A DNA stretch of 64,000 bases from Streptomyces laurentii (lineage in GTDB: Bacteria; Actinomycetota; Actinomycetes; Streptomycetales; Streptomycetaceae). The first letter of the stretch is position 1; the number at the start of each line of letters is the position of its first letter. Below are positions 52,192 to 62,277 of the stretch, one piece after another. The position numbers were made by a program, and so were the translations under genes. The stretch lies in assembly GCA_002355495.1 (NCBI GenBank), contig AP017424.1:1488001-1552000 (forward strand), in the 5' to 3' direction. The notes under the pieces were generated by a model that searched no databases, was not told the origin of the DNA, and saw nothing but the letters and a program-made list of their open reading frames with translations.

Positions 52192-53139
52192 TCAGCGCAG
52201 GAAGGGGTCCACCGCGACCGCGACGAAGAGCAGCGACACATAGGTGATGGACCAGTGGAACAGGCGCATCTCCTTGAGCTTCGCGCCGGTCACCTCGGAC
52301 TTGGCGCGGTTGAGGAGCGCGTGCGCCTCCCACAGCCACCAGCCGCCGGTGAGCAGTGCCACGGCCGTGTAGAACCAGCCGGTGTAGCCGAGCGGGGTGA
52401 GCAGCAGGGAGACCGCGACCATGACCCAGCTGTAGACCACGATCTGCTTGGCGACGACCTTGTTGGAGGCGAGCACCGGGAGCATCGGGACGCCCGCGCG
52501 GGCGTAGTCGTCCTTCACCTTCATGGACAGCGGCCAGTAGTGCGGCGGCGTCCAGAAGAAGATGACGAGGAACAGGATGATCGCGGCCCAGGACATCGAG
52601 TTCGTGACCGCCGACCAGCCGATCAGGACCGGCAGGCAGCCGGCGATGCCGCCCCAGACGATGTTCTGCGCGGTGCGCCGCTTGAGGATCATCGTGTAGA
52701 CGACCACGTAGAAGAGCAGCGCGCCGAGCGACAGCCAGGCGGACAGCCAGTTGACCAGCAGGCCGAACCAGAGGGTCGACACGACCCCGAGGCCGATGCC
52801 GAAGGCCAGGCACTCGCGCGGCGTGACCGTACCGGTGACCAGCGGGCGCTGGGAGGTGCGGTCCATGAGTGCGTCGATGTCGCGGTCGATGTACATGTTC
52901 AGCGCGTTGGCGCCGCCCGCGGACAGATAGCCGCCGAAGCAGGTGGCGAGTACCAGCCACAGGTTCGGCACGCCCTGTTCGGCGAGGAACATCACCGGAA
53001 CGGTGGTGATGAGAAGCAGCTCGATGATTCGCGGCTTCGTCAGCGCCACGAATGCCTTGACGCGGACCCCGAACGGCTGATGGCCCGCCGGGCTGGGAGT
53101 CAAGACGACCCCTGCGGGTCGGGACTCGACGGCCGTCAC
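52192..53139 (-). CDS. ctaB: Protohaem IX farnesyltransferase (haem O synthase) CtaB
   Basis: CtaB adds the farnesyl tail to protohaem, the step before CtaA. The 315-residue UbiA-family membrane protein has [20 protein letters not shown], the first Asp-rich motif in [35 protein letters not shown], and the second motif region in [18 protein letters not shown], with nine hydrophobic segments. GTG 53139 with AGGGG six bases upstream is the best start. The long open frame upstream to 53418 is antisense-like. It is divergent from transketolase, as in other actinomycetes. Confidence 0.95.
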   Translation of the reverse strand: MTAVESRPAGVVLTPSPAGHQPFGVRVKAFVALTKPRIIELLLITTVPVMFLAEQGVPNLWLVLATCFGGYLSAGGANALNMYIDRDIDALMDRTSQRPLVTGTVTPRECLAFGIGLGVVSTLWFGLLVNWLSAWLSLGALLFYVVVYTMILKRRTAQNIVWGGIAGCLPVLIGWSAVTNSMSWAAIILFLVIFFWTPPHYWPLSMKVKDDYARAGVPMLPVLASNKVVAKQIVVYSWVMVAVSLLLTPLGYTGWFYTAVALLTGGWWLWEAHALLNRAKSEVTGAKLKEMRLFHWSITYVSLLFVAVAVDPFLR

Positions 53140-53441
53140 GCACACCCCTGACAGAGAAATCCCAGCAAGCTCTCCCCGTCTGCGAGCGGGGCGAAACTTG
53201 CGCGTACCACGCCACTGTAGACGTTGCCCATACCTCGTTCTTATTCGGGGTGGGGTCGTGTCACCCCGCCGCCGCCCGGCCTCGGGAGGCGAAGTCGGCG
53301 ACCCCCCGGCAGTCTTGCTCAGAGCGCTCATTTGAGGGGCCTGAGCACGAAAAGAGAGGCGTTTTCCAAGGGTAGGCTCGACCTCGCCGGGACACCCTCC
53401 GTCACCGGCCCACGACATGCGGAGAGGAGCCCTGACTCAGG
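53140..53441 (+). other. Divergent intergenic region between ctaB and tkt
   Basis: About 300 bases with no gene. It is less G+C-rich around 53215-53260 (catacctcgttcttattcgg) and 53325-53375 (catttgaggggcctgagcac, then aaaagagaggcgttttccaa), the likely promoter areas for ctaB and tkt respectively. TAGGCT at 53371 could be a -10 for tkt, but no good -35 is seen. No operator was recognised. Confidence 0.55.
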
Positions 53442-55529
53442 GTGAGCACTAAGCAGACGACCACAGACCTCGAATGGACCGAACTGGACCAGCGGGCCGT
53501 GGACACCGCCCGCATTCTCGCCGCCGACGCCGTGCAGAAGGTCGGCAACGGCCATCCCGGTACGGCGATGAGCCTGGCGCCCGCCGCGTACACCCTCTTC
53601 CAGAAGGTGATGCGGCACGACCCGGCCGATCCGCAGTGGGTGGGCCGTGACCGGTTCGTCCTCTCCGCGGGGCACTCCTCCCTGACCCTCTACACCCAGC
53701 TCTACCTGGGCGGGTTCGGGCTGGAGCTGGACGACCTGAAGGCGTTCCGGACCTGGGGTTCGAAGACCCCGGGCCACCCGGAGTACGGCCACACGGCGGG
53801 CGTCGAGACCACCACCGGCCCGCTCGGCCAGGGTGTCGCGAACGCGGTGGGCATGGCCATGGCCGCCCGTTACGAGCGCGGTCTGTTCGACCCGGAGGCG
53901 CCCGCCGGCACCTCCCCCTTCGACCACCGCGTGTACGCGATCGCCGGCGACGGCTGCCTCCAGGAGGGCATCTCCGCCGAGGCGTCCTCGCTCGCGGGTC
54001 ACCAGAAGCTCGGCAACCTGATCCTGCTGTGGGACGACAACCACATCTCGATCGAGGGCGACACCGAGACGGCCGTGTCCGAGGACACGGTGAAGCGGTA
54101 CGAGGCGTACGGCTGGCACGTCCAGCGCGTCGAGCCGAAGGCCGACGGCGACCTGGACCCGGCCGCGCTGTTCGCCGCGATCAAGGCCGCCGAGGCCGAG
54201 ACCGAGCGTCCGTCGTTCATCGCGATGCGCTCGATCATCGCCTGGCCCGCCCCGCACGCGCAGAACACCGAGGCCGCGCACGGCTCGGCGCTCGGCGCCG
54301 AGGAGGTCGCGGCCACCAAGCGCGTCCTGGGCTTCGACCCGGAGCAGTCCTTCGAGGTCTCCGACGAGGTCATCGGCCACACCCGCGCGCTCGGCGACCG
54401 GGGCCGCGAGGCCCGCGCCGAGTGGGAGAAGTCGCTCGCCGCGTGGCGTACGGCCAACCCGGAGCGCGCGGCCGAGTTCGACCGGATCCAGGCGAACGAG
54501 CTGCCGGCCGGCTGGGCCGAGAAGCTGCCGGTCTTCGAGCCCGGTTCGAGCGTCGCGACCCGCGCCGCCTCCGGCAAGGTCCTCCAGGCGCTCGGCTCGG
54601 TGCTGCCGGAGCTGTGGGGCGGCTCGGCCGACCTCGCCGGCTCGAACAACACCACGATCGACAAGTCGTCGTCCTTCCTCCCCGAGGGCAACCCGCTGCC
54701 CGAGGCGGACAAGTACGGCCGGACGATCCACTTCGGCATCCGCGAGCACGCCATGGCCGCGGAGATGAACGGCATCGCCCTGCACGGCAACACCCGCATC
54801 TACGGCGGCACCTTCCTGGTGTTCTCCGACTACATGCGCAACGCCGTCCGGCTGTCCGCGCTGATGCACCTGCCGGTGACGTACGTGTGGACGCACGACT
54901 CGATCGGTCTCGGCGAGGACGGCCCGACCCACCAGCCGGTGGAGCACCTGGCCGCACTGCGCGCGATCCCCGGTCTGTCCGTGGTCCGCCCGGCCGACGC
55001 CAACGAGACGGCGATCGCCTGGCGCGAGATCACCGAGCGCCACACCAAGGCATACGGCAAGGGCACCCCGCACGGTCTGGCGCTCACCCGCCAGGGCGTG
55101 CCGGTCTACGCGCCGAACGAGGACACCGTCAAGGGCGGCTACGTGATGTTCGAGGCCGACGGCGGCACGCCGGAGGCCATCCTCATCGCGACCGGCTCCG
55201 AGGTGCACCTGGCCGTCGAGGCCCGCGAGCGGCTCCAGGCCGCCGGTGTGCCCACCCGTGTGGTGTCCATGCCGTCCGTGGAATGGTTCGAGGAGCAGGA
55301 CCAGGCGTACAAGGACGCCGTCCTGCCGCCCGCCGTGAAGGCCCGCGTGGCGGTCGAGGCCGGTGTCGGCCTGACCTGGCACCGGTACGTCGGCGACGCC
55401 GGCCGGATCGTCTCCCTGGAGCACTTCGGTGCCTCGGCGGACGCCAAGGTCCTCTTCCGCGAGTTCGGCTTCACCCCGGAGGCCGTCGCCGCGGCCGCCC
55501 GGGAATCGATCGCCGCCGCCGCGCGCTGA
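53442..55529 (+). CDS. tkt: Transketolase
   Basis: Transketolase moves two-carbon units between sugar phosphates using thiamine diphosphate. The 695-residue protein has NGHPGTAMSLAPAAYTLF near the N terminus, the cofactor motif GDGCLQEGISAEASSLAGHQ to DDNHISIEGDT, FGIREHAMAAEMNGIALHG with the conserved Glu, and THDSIGLGEDGPTHQPVEHL. GTG 53442 gives the family start; GGAGAGGAG lies about 15 bases upstream. It is the first gene of the pentose phosphate operon tkt-tal-zwf-opcA-pgl. Confidence 0.96.
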   Translation: MSTKQTTTDLEWTELDQRAVDTARILAADAVQKVGNGHPGTAMSLAPAAYTLFQKVMRHDPADPQWVGRDRFVLSAGHSSLTLYTQLYLGGFGLELDDLKAFRTWGSKTPGHPEYGHTAGVETTTGPLGQGVANAVGMAMAARYERGLFDPEAPAGTSPFDHRVYAIAGDGCLQEGISAEASSLAGHQKLGNLILLWDDNHISIEGDTETAVSEDTVKRYEAYGWHVQRVEPKADGDLDPAALFAAIKAAEAETERPSFIAMRSIIAWPAPHAQNTEAAHGSALGAEEVAATKRVLGFDPEQSFEVSDEVIGHTRALGDRGREARAEWEKSLAAWRTANPERAAEFDRIQANELPAGWAEKLPVFEPGSSVATRAASGKVLQALGSVLPELWGGSADLAGSNNTTIDKSSSFLPEGNPLPEADKYGRTIHFGIREHAMAAEMNGIALHGNTRIYGGTFLVFSDYMRNAVRLSALMHLPVTYVWTHDSIGLGEDGPTHQPVEHLAALRAIPGLSVVRPADANETAIAWREITERHTKAYGKGTPHGLALTRQGVPVYAPNEDTVKGGYVMFEADGGTPEAILIATGSEVHLAVEARERLQAAGVPTRVVSMPSVEWFEEQDQAYKDAVLPPAVKARVAVEAGVGLTWHRYVGDAGRIVSLEHFGASADAKVLFREFGFTPEAVAAAARESIAAAAR

Positions 55530-55574
55530 CGCACATACGCGGGATTACGTACGACTAATGGAGATGCAACTCTC

Positions 55575-56693
55575 ATGACAGACGCTCTCAAGCGCCTCTC
55601 CGACGAAGGCGTCGCGATCTGGCTGGACGACCTCTCGCGCAAGCGGATCACGTCCGGCAACCTGGCCGAGCTGGTCGACCAGAGCCACGTGGTGGGCGTG
55701 ACCACCAACCCGTCCATCTTCCAGAAGGCCATCTCCTCGGGCGACGGCTACGAGCGGCAGCTGGCCGACCTCGCCGCCCGCAAGGTGACGGTGGACGAGG
55801 CCATCCGCATGATCACGACGGCCGACGTCCGGGACGCCGCCGACATCCTGCGCCCGGTCTTCGACGCCACCGAGGGCCAGGACGGCCGGGTGTCCATCGA
55901 GGTCGACCCGCGCCTGGCCCACGAGACGGTGGCGACCGTCGCCGAGGCCAAGCAGCTGGCCTGGCTGGTGGACCGGCCCAACACGCTCATCAAGATCCCG
56001 GCCACCAAGGCGGGTCTGCCGGCGATCACCGAGGTCATCGGCCTCGGCATCAGCGTCAACGTGACGCTGATCTTCTCGCTGGAGCGCTACCGCGCGGTCA
56101 TGGACGCCTACCTGGCGGGCCTGGAGAAGGCCCGCGAGCGCGGCCTGGACCTCTCCGAGATCCACTCGGTGGCGTCGTTCTTCGTGTCCCGGGTGGACAC
56201 CGAGATCGACAAGCGCCTGGACGGCATCGGCACCGACGAGGCCAAGGCCCTCAAGGGCAAGTCGGCCCTCGCCAACGCCCGTCTGGCCTACGAGGCCTAC
56301 GAGGAGGTCTTCGGCTCCGCGCGCTGGGCCGCCCTCGACAAGGCGCACGCCAACAAGCAGCGTCCGCTGTGGGCCTCGACCGGTGTGAAGGACCCGGCGT
56401 ACAAGGACACCCTGTACGTGGTGGACCTGGTCGCCCCGGGCACCGTCAACACCATGCCGGAGGGGACCCTGGAGGCCACCGCCGACCACGGCGAGGTCAC
56501 CGGCGACACCATCCGCGGCACGTACGAGGAGGCCCGTCAGGTCCTCAATGCGGTGGCCAAGCTGGGCATCTCGTACGACGATGTCGTCCAGGTCCTGGAG
56601 GACGAGGGCGTCGAGAAGTTCGAGGCCGCCTGGACCGACCTGCTCACGTCGACCGAGGCGGAGCTCACCCGCCTCGCACCCTCGGAGGCGTAG
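55575..56693 (+). CDS. tal: Transaldolase
   Basis: Transaldolase shifts dihydroxyacetone units between sugar phosphates. The 372-residue protein is of the longer actinobacterial/cyanobacterial type. It shows [33 protein letters not shown], the Schiff-base lysine in [14 protein letters not shown] (Lys140), [15 protein letters not shown] and [16 protein letters not shown]. It starts 45 bases after tkt with a GGAG site and stops six bases before the TTG of zwf. Confidence 0.96.
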   Translation: MTDALKRLSDEGVAIWLDDLSRKRITSGNLAELVDQSHVVGVTTNPSIFQKAISSGDGYERQLADLAARKVTVDEAIRMITTADVRDAADILRPVFDATEGQDGRVSIEVDPRLAHETVATVAEAKQLAWLVDRPNTLIKIPATKAGLPAITEVIGLGISVNVTLIFSLERYRAVMDAYLAGLEKARERGLDLSEIHSVASFFVSRVDTEIDKRLDGIGTDEAKALKGKSALANARLAYEAYEEVFGSARWAALDKAHANKQRPLWASTGVKDPAYKDTLYVVDLVAPGTVNTMPEGTLEATADHGEVTGDTIRGTYEEARQVLNAVAKLGISYDDVVQVLEDEGVEKFEAAWTDLLTSTEAELTRLAPSEA

Positions 56694-56698
56694 TCCCC

Positions 56699-58231
56699 TT
56701 GAGCGCAGTCACCGGAGCCAATCCGCTCCGTGACGCCGCAGACCGACGGCTCCCGCGTATCGCGGGGCCGTCGGGTCTGGTGATCTTCGGTGTCACGGGC
56801 GATCTGTCCCGCAAGAAGCTGATGCCCGCCGTCTACGACCTCGCCAACCGGGGTCTGCTGCCGCCGGGCTTCTCCCTCATCGGTTTCGCACGCCGTGAGT
56901 GGCACGACGAGGACTTCGCCCAGGAGGTCCACGACGCCGTCAAGCAGCACGCCCGCACCCCGTTCCGCGAGGAGGTGTGGCAGCAGCTGAGCCAGGGCAT
57001 GCGCTTCGTCCAGGGCGACTTCGACGACGACGAGGCCTTCGAGCAGCTGAAGGCCACCATCGAGGACGTGGACAAGCAGCAGGGCACGGGCGGCAACTTC
57101 GCGTTCTACCTCTCCGTACCGCCGAAGTTCTTCCCCCTGGTCGTCCAGCAGCTGAAGAAGCACGGGCTGGCCGACCAGAAGAACGACTCGTGGCGCCGCG
57201 CGGTGATCGAGAAGCCCTTCGGCCACGACCTGGCCTCCGCGAAGGAACTCAACGACATCGTCCACGAGGTCTTCCCGCCCGAGGCGGTCTTCCGGATCGA
57301 CCACTACCTCGGCAAGGAGACCGTCCAGAACATCCTGGCGCTCCGCTTCGCCAACACCCTCTTCGAGCCGATCTGGAACCGGTCGTACGTCGACCACGTG
57401 CAGATCACCATGGCCGAGGACATCGGCATCGGCGGCCGGGCGGGCTACTACGACGGCATCGGCGCGGCCCGTGACGTCATCCAGAACCACCTGCTCCAGC
57501 TGCTCGCGCTGACCGCGATGGAGGAGCCCGCCTCCTTCGACGCCGACGCGCTGGCGGCGGAGAAGACCAAGGTGCTCGGCGCGGTGCGGCTGCCGAAGGA
57601 CCTGGCCGCCTCGACGGTCCGCGGGCAGTACGCGGCGGGCTGGCAGGGCGGCGAGCGGGCCGTCGGCTACCTCGAAGAGGACGGCATCGACCCGCAGTCG
57701 AACACCGACACCTACGCGGCGATCAAGCTGGGCATCGACAACCGCCGCTGGGCGGGCGTTCCCTTCTATCTGCGCACCGGCAAGCGGCTGGGCCGCCGGG
57801 TCACCGAGATCGCGGTGGTCTTCCAGCGTGCCCCGCACTCCCCGTTCGACCACACGGCGACCGAGGAGCTCGGCCGGAACGCGATCGTGATCCGCGTCCA
57901 GCCGGACGAGGGCGTCACGATGCGGTTCGGCTCCAAGGTGCCCGGCACCCAGATGGAGATCCGGGACGTGTCGATGGACTTCGCCTACGGCGAGTCCTTC
58001 ACCGAGTCCAGCCCCGAGGCTTACGAGCGGCTCATCCTCGACGTCCTGCTCGGCGACTCCAACCTCTTCCCGCGGGTCGAGGAAGTCGAGCTGTCCTGGA
58101 AGATCCTCGACCCGATCGAGCAGTTCTGGGACCAGCACGGCCGGCCCGCGCAGTACGAGTCCGGGACCTGGGGTCCGGTCGAGGCGGACGAGATGCTCGC
58201 ACGAGACGGCAGGAGCTGGCGCCGGCCATGA
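56699..58231 (+). CDS. zwf: Glucose-6-phosphate 1-dehydrogenase Zwf
   Basis: Zwf oxidises glucose 6-phosphate and makes NADPH. The 510-residue protein has the nucleotide loop IFGVTGDLSRKKLMPAVYDL, the EKPFGHDLASAKELN block and the active-site RIDHYLGKETVQNILALRFA, with YLRTGKRLGRRVTEIAVVF late. I use TTG 56699, five bases after the tal stop, with GGAGG 10 bases upstream; an in-frame ATG or GTG with a comparable site is not available before conserved sequence (LPRIAGPSGLV). It overlaps opcA by four bases. Confidence 0.95.
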   Translation: MSAVTGANPLRDAADRRLPRIAGPSGLVIFGVTGDLSRKKLMPAVYDLANRGLLPPGFSLIGFARREWHDEDFAQEVHDAVKQHARTPFREEVWQQLSQGMRFVQGDFDDDEAFEQLKATIEDVDKQQGTGGNFAFYLSVPPKFFPLVVQQLKKHGLADQKNDSWRRAVIEKPFGHDLASAKELNDIVHEVFPPEAVFRIDHYLGKETVQNILALRFANTLFEPIWNRSYVDHVQITMAEDIGIGGRAGYYDGIGAARDVIQNHLLQLLALTAMEEPASFDADALAAEKTKVLGAVRLPKDLAASTVRGQYAAGWQGGERAVGYLEEDGIDPQSNTDTYAAIKLGIDNRRWAGVPFYLRTGKRLGRRVTEIAVVFQRAPHSPFDHTATEELGRNAIVIRVQPDEGVTMRFGSKVPGTQMEIRDVSMDFAYGESFTESSPEAYERLILDVLLGDSNLFPRVEEVELSWKILDPIEQFWDQHGRPAQYESGTWGPVEADEMLARDGRSWRRP

Positions 58232-59358
58232 AGACCGACCTCACGGACACCACGTCCTCCAAGATCAACAAGGCGCTGGTGCTCGGACGGCGGGCCATAG
58301 GCACCCCGGCTGTCGGCATGGTGCTCACCCTCGTCATCGTCACCGACGAGGAGAACGCCTACGACGCGCTGAAGGCGGCCAACGAGGCGTCCCGCGAGCA
58401 CCCCTCGCGGACCCTCGTCGTCATCAAGCGGGTCTCGCGCACCCCGCGGGACCGCGCCAACGCGCGGCTGGACGCCGAGGTCCGCCTCGGCGCCGATGCC
58501 AGCACCGGCGAGACGGTGGTGCTCCGGCTGTACGGCGAGGTCGTCGACCACGCCCAGTCGGTGGTGCTGCCGCTGCTCCTGCCGGACGCGCCGGTCGTCG
58601 TCTGGTGGCCGGTGAACGCGCCGGCCGACCCGGCGAACGACCCGCTGGGCGCGCTGGCCCAGCGGCGGGTCACCGACACGTACGCCGCCGAGCAGCCGAT
58701 CCAGGAGCTGACCGCGCGCGCCGACGCGTACACCCCGGGCGACACCGACCTGTCCTGGTCCCGGATCACCCCGTGGCGTTCCATGCTGGCCGCCGCGCTT
58801 GACCAGGTCCGGTGCGAGGTCACCGCGGCCGCGGTCGAGGGCGAGGAGTTCAACCCGAGCGTCGAGCTGCTGGCCATGTGGCTGGCGGACCGGCTGCAGG
58901 TGCCGGTGCGGCGTGCCGCGTCGGCGGGCCCGGGGCTGACCTCCGTACGCCTGGAGACCGACACCGGTCCGATCGTGCTGGACCGTCCGGACGGCTCGCT
59001 GGCGACGCTGTCCATCCAGGGGCAGCCGGACCGCGCGGTGGCGCTCAAGCGGCGCGAGACGGCCGAACTGATAGCGGAGGAACTGCGCCGGCTGGACCCG
59101 GACGACACCTACGCGTCGGCGCTGAAGTACGGACTGGAGCGACTGGACGAGGAGGCGGCGACCACCGCCCCGGAGCTCGTCGCGGAGGAAGCCCCGGTCG
59201 TGGACGAGCCGGTCGTGGACCAGCCGGTCGTGGACCAGCCGGTCGCGGCGGAGCCGACGGCCGAGAGCACGGAGCCGAAGGCCGAGGAGCCGCAGGCCGC
59301 CGAGGCGCCCCGGCGCGGCTCGAAGAAGTCCTCGGCCCGGAAGGCGGCCGCGAAGTGA
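58228..59358 (+). CDS. opcA: Glucose-6-phosphate dehydrogenase assembly protein OpcA
   Basis: OpcA binds and activates G6PDH in cyanobacteria and actinomycetes and carries redox control. The 376-residue protein shows MKTDLTDTTSSKINKALVLG, TLVIVTDEENAYDALKAANE, LPLLLPDAPVVVWWPVNAPA, DTDLSWSRITPWRSMLAAAL and EEFNPSVELLAMWLADRLQV. After about residue 305 a Glu/Pro/Val tail with repeated VVDQP units and a Lys-rich end is poorly conserved. It overlaps both zwf and pgl by four bases. Confidence 0.94.
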   Translation: MKTDLTDTTSSKINKALVLGRRAIGTPAVGMVLTLVIVTDEENAYDALKAANEASREHPSRTLVVIKRVSRTPRDRANARLDAEVRLGADASTGETVVLRLYGEVVDHAQSVVLPLLLPDAPVVVWWPVNAPADPANDPLGALAQRRVTDTYAAEQPIQELTARADAYTPGDTDLSWSRITPWRSMLAAALDQVRCEVTAAAVEGEEFNPSVELLAMWLADRLQVPVRRAASAGPGLTSVRLETDTGPIVLDRPDGSLATLSIQGQPDRAVALKRRETAELIAEELRRLDPDDTYASALKYGLERLDEEAATTAPELVAEEAPVVDEPVVDQPVVDQPVAAEPTAESTEPKAEEPQAAEAPRRGSKKSSARKAAAK

Positions 59359-60137
59359 GCGCACCCCAGCTGGTCGTCCACCGCGACAAGGAGCTGATGG
59401 CCGAGGCCGCCGCGGCCCGGCTCATCACGAAGATCGTGGACGCGCAGGCCGCCCGGGGCTCCGCCTCGGTGGTGCTGACCGGCGGCCGCAACGGCAACGG
59501 GCTGCTCGCGGCCCTGCGCGCGGCGCCCGCCCGGGACGCGATCGACTGGACGCGGCTCGACCTGTGGTGGGGCGACGAGCGCTTCCTGCCCGAGGGCGAC
59601 CCGGAGCGCAATGTCACCCAGGCCCGCGAGGCGCTGCTCGACAGCGTCCCGCTGGACCCGGCGCGGGTGCACGCGATGCCCGCCTCGGACGGTCCGTACG
59701 GTTCCGACGTGGAGGCGGCGGCCGCGGCGTACGCGGCGCAGCTCGCGGCGGCGGCCGAGCCCGGCGACCACGGCGGGGTGCCGGCCTTCGACGTGCTGAT
59801 GCTGGGCGTCGGCCCGGACACGCACGTGGCCTCGCTCTTCCCGGAGCTGCCCGCGGTGCGGGAGACCGAGCGGACGGTGGTCGGGGTGCACGGCGCGCCC
59901 AAGCCGCCGCCGATCCGGATCTCGCTGACGCTGCCGGCGATCCGGGCCGCGCGGGAGGTCTGGCTGCTCGCGGCCGGCGCGGACAAGGCGAAGGCCGCGG
60001 CCATCGCGCTGTCCGGCGCGGGCGAGATCCAGGCCCCGGCGGCCGGGGCCCGCGGGCAGGCGCGCACGCTGTGGCTGCTGGACGCGGCGGCGGCCTCCGA
60101 GCTGCCCCGGGACCTGTACCCGCCGGCGTCCGCCTGA
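59355..60137 (+). CDS. pgl: 6-phosphogluconolactonase Pgl (DevB type)
   Basis: Pgl hydrolyses 6-phosphogluconolactone, the Zwf product. The 260-residue protein has SVVLTGGRNGNGLLAAL, WTRLDLWWGDERFLPEGDPE, DVLMLGVGPDTHVASLFPEL and PPIRISLTLPAIRAAREVWL. GTG 59355 overlaps the opcA TGA as GTGA. It is the last gene of the operon; a perfect 36-bp palindrome follows 18 bases on. Confidence 0.95.
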   Translation: MSAPQLVVHRDKELMAEAAAARLITKIVDAQAARGSASVVLTGGRNGNGLLAALRAAPARDAIDWTRLDLWWGDERFLPEGDPERNVTQAREALLDSVPLDPARVHAMPASDGPYGSDVEAAAAAYAAQLAAAAEPGDHGGVPAFDVLMLGVGPDTHVASLFPELPAVRETERTVVGVHGAPKPPPIRISLTLPAIRAAREVWLLAAGADKAKAAAIALSGAGEIQAPAAGARGQARTLWLLDAAAASELPRDLYPPASA

Positions 60138-60154
60138 TCCTCGACGGCATGGCA

Positions 60155-60190
60155 CGAGGCCCGGTCCACCACGTGGTGGACCGGGCCTCG
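60155..60190. terminator. 36-bp perfect palindrome between convergent pgl and PH-domain genes
   Basis: Bases 60155-60172 (cgaggcccggtccaccac) are exactly mirrored by 60173-60190. The hairpin would serve both the pentose phosphate operon and the pgi operon on the other strand. Confidence 0.85.
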
Positions 60191-60195
60191 GCCGT

Positions 60196-61725
60196 TCACG
60201 GCTTCGGTTCCAGGAAGGGGGCGAGGAGGTCCGGTACGGCCTCGGCGGCGAAGCGGAGGCCCTGGCTCTCGCCCGCGTCGTGGACGCTGTACGCGCCCTC
60301 CCCGGCGGCCGTCGTGGCGCGCAGCGTGAGCACTCCGGCGCGCCGCTGGAACCAGGACCGCCGGACGGTCCAGCCGATCACCCCGGCGCGCTGGAGGGCG
60401 ACCGTGGAGCGGCGCACGCTGCCCGAACGGGTCACCAGATACGCGCCGCTGACGCCGTGTCCGAGGCTGCGGTAGGCGTCCCGGGCGAGCAGCAGGGCGA
60501 GCGGGGTGAGGACGACGGCGACGCCGGCCGCTACGTACACAAGGACCGGGGTGAGCCAGAGCCCGAGGACGGCGAGCACGGCCGCCGGTACGAGCGCGGC
60601 GGCCAGCGCCCGGCGGACCCGGCGGGTGCGGGCGGCCCGGGGGTGTGCGGCGAGCGGGGCGCCGGTGGGCGGTTCCGGCTCGCGCAGCACCTGGGCGGCG
60701 ACCCGGTCGGCGACCGCGCGGGGCACCGGCGGCAGCAGGTTCTTCAGGTCGCCGTGCTTGTCGTCGTCGTCCTGGGCGAGGCCGGTGGCGACGGCGTCGA
60801 CGCGGGCGCCGCGGAAGAGCCGTACGCCGAAGGGTTCGACCAGCTCGACGCCGCGCAGCCGGCGCTCCTCCAGGGAGACGGAGCGGGAGGTGAACAGGCC
60901 GCGGCGGACCCGGAGGGTGCCGCCGGGTTCGCGCTCCAGCCGGTAGCCGGACCACGACTCGATCCACAGGCCGAGGGCGCCGATCCCGCCGGCGGCGGTG
61001 ACCAGCAGCACCAGGTCGACGACCATCCAGGTCAGCGAGACGTCCTCGAACCGGTCGCCGACCCAGCGGATGACCGCTTCCTGGGCGCCGAACCAGTCGC
61101 TGACCTGCATGACGGCCCCGCCCGCGGCGAGGCCGATCAGCGGGGCGACGAAGGAGACCGGGGCGTAGCGGATCCAGCGCGGGTCGAGGGAGGCGAGGAC
61201 GCCGTCGTGGGCGGTGTCGCCGGGTGCTCCGGCGGGGCGGGCGAGCAGGGTGCGGCGCAGGTGCTCGCCCTCGGCGCGGGTGACCAGGTCGAGTTCGAGG
61301 GTGGATTCGCCGCCGGTGTGCTCACCGGTGCCGATCCGGACCTTGACGAGGCCGAGGAGGCGTTCGAGGGGGTTGGCGGTGAGGTCGACGCTGCGGATCC
61401 GGTCGCGGGCCAGGGAGCGGCGTTTGACGACGAGGAGCCCGCTGTGGAGGTCGATCCGTTCGGGTCCGACGCGGTAGCGGGTGCGGCGCAGCCGGACCCA
61501 GTCGGCGGCGCTGCCGCCGCCGACCAGCAGGAACGATCCGGCAAGCACCCAGGCGACGGCCTGCCACAGCGGGCGGGAGCCGCCGGAGAGGGTGACGTAC
61601 GCGGGCATCGCGGCGCCGCCGGCGACACCGATCAGCACGGCGGCACCGGCGAGCAGCGAGCGCGGGGCGAGCCGCCGCCAGTCCTCGCCGCCGTCGTGGC
61701 CGGGGACCGGCCCGGGGCTGGTCAT
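60196..61725 (-). CDS. Large PH-domain (bPH_2 / YdbT-like) membrane protein
   Basis: A 509-residue membrane protein with three bPH_2-type units, each next to one or two helices. The first shows RRTRYRVGPERIDLHSGLLV, VKRRSLARDRIRSVDLTANP and GEHTGGESTLELDLV. The second has GYRLEREPGGTLRVRRGLF and EERRLRGVELVEPFGVRL. The third has SGAYLVTRSGSVRRSTVALQ. This equals YdbT, whose function is not settled; in Bacillus ydbS-ydbT give resistance to certain antimicrobial peptides. ATG 61725 overlaps the stop of the smaller PH gene (ATGA). It is the last gene of the pgi operon. Confidence 0.88.
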   Translation of the reverse strand: MTSPGPVPGHDGGEDWRRLAPRSLLAGAAVLIGVAGGAAMPAYVTLSGGSRPLWQAVAWVLAGSFLLVGGGSAADWVRLRRTRYRVGPERIDLHSGLLVVKRRSLARDRIRSVDLTANPLERLLGLVKVRIGTGEHTGGESTLELDLVTRAEGEHLRRTLLARPAGAPGDTAHDGVLASLDPRWIRYAPVSFVAPLIGLAAGGAVMQVSDWFGAQEAVIRWVGDRFEDVSLTWMVVDLVLLVTAAGGIGALGLWIESWSGYRLEREPGGTLRVRRGLFTSRSVSLEERRLRGVELVEPFGVRLFRGARVDAVATGLAQDDDDKHGDLKNLLPPVPRAVADRVAAQVLREPEPPTGAPLAAHPRAARTRRVRRALAAALVPAAVLAVLGLWLTPVLVYVAAGVAVVLTPLALLLARDAYRSLGHGVSGAYLVTRSGSVRRSTVALQRAGVIGWTVRRSWFQRRAGVLTLRATTAAGEGAYSVHDAGESQGLRFAAEAVPDLLAPFLEPKP

Positions 61726-62273
61726 GTCGCGTCCCCCGGGGTGGCCCGGGTGATCGCGGTGAGCCGTTCGGCCAGCTCGGCGGCGAGCGCGTGGTCGAGG
61801 CCCTCGATGCGCAGGGCGCCCTTGGAGGAGGCGGTGGTGACGGTGACGGTGGCCAGCTTGAACGTCTGCTCCAGCGGGCCCCGTACGGTGTCGACCGTCT
61901 GGATCCGGGACATCGGCGCGATCCGCCACTCCTGCCAGAACGCCCCGGTCCGGACGTACACGGCGTCCTCGGTGACCTCCCAGCGGTGCACCCGGAACCA
62001 CCAGCCGGGCAGGCCCGCGGTGGCGGCGAGGCCGAGCGCCGCCACCGCGCCGCCGGAGGCGAGCAGCCAGAACCTGGCCGGGCCGATGAGTGCGCCGAGT
62101 ACGGCCAGGACCAGCACCGGCACGGCGGTGGTGATCAGGAGCTGCGTCCGCCACCAGCCGACGGCCCGGCCGTCGACGGCGTTCCGCGGCGGGCGCAGCC
62201 GCACCTCCCGCTCTCCGCAGTCCTCCCCGTACCCGCTGTGGTTCGTGTGCTCGCCCGGCTCCCCCCTGGTCAT
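61722..62273 (-). CDS. Small PH-domain (bPH_2 / YdbS-like) membrane protein
   Basis: The 183-residue protein has a hydrophilic N terminus, two adjacent hydrophobic helices (about residues 44-90), then one bPH_2 domain: VHRWEVTEDAVYVRTGAFWQ, WRIAPMSRIQTVDTVRGPLE and TVTTASSKGALRIEGLDHAL. Together with the following gene it forms a YdbS-YdbT pair. It starts four bases after the pgi stop, so it is cotranscribed with pgi. No direct metabolic link with pgi is apparent. Confidence 0.88.
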   Translation of the reverse strand: MTRGEPGEHTNHSGYGEDCGEREVRLRPPRNAVDGRAVGWWRTQLLITTAVPVLVLAVLGALIGPARFWLLASGGAVAALGLAATAGLPGWWFRVHRWEVTEDAVYVRTGAFWQEWRIAPMSRIQTVDTVRGPLEQTFKLATVTVTTASSKGALRIEGLDHALAAELAERLTAITRATPGDAT

Positions 62274-62277
62274 CGGG

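Noticed and set aside
53140..53418. N-terminal extension of CtaB of about 90 residues
   Set aside because: It has no UbiA features, is Arg-rich, and a better GTG with AGGGG lies at 53139.
58228..59358. Repeated gaccagccggtcgtg units near the opcA end as a regulatory repeat
   Set aside because: They are in frame and encode VVDQP units of the unconserved OpcA tail.
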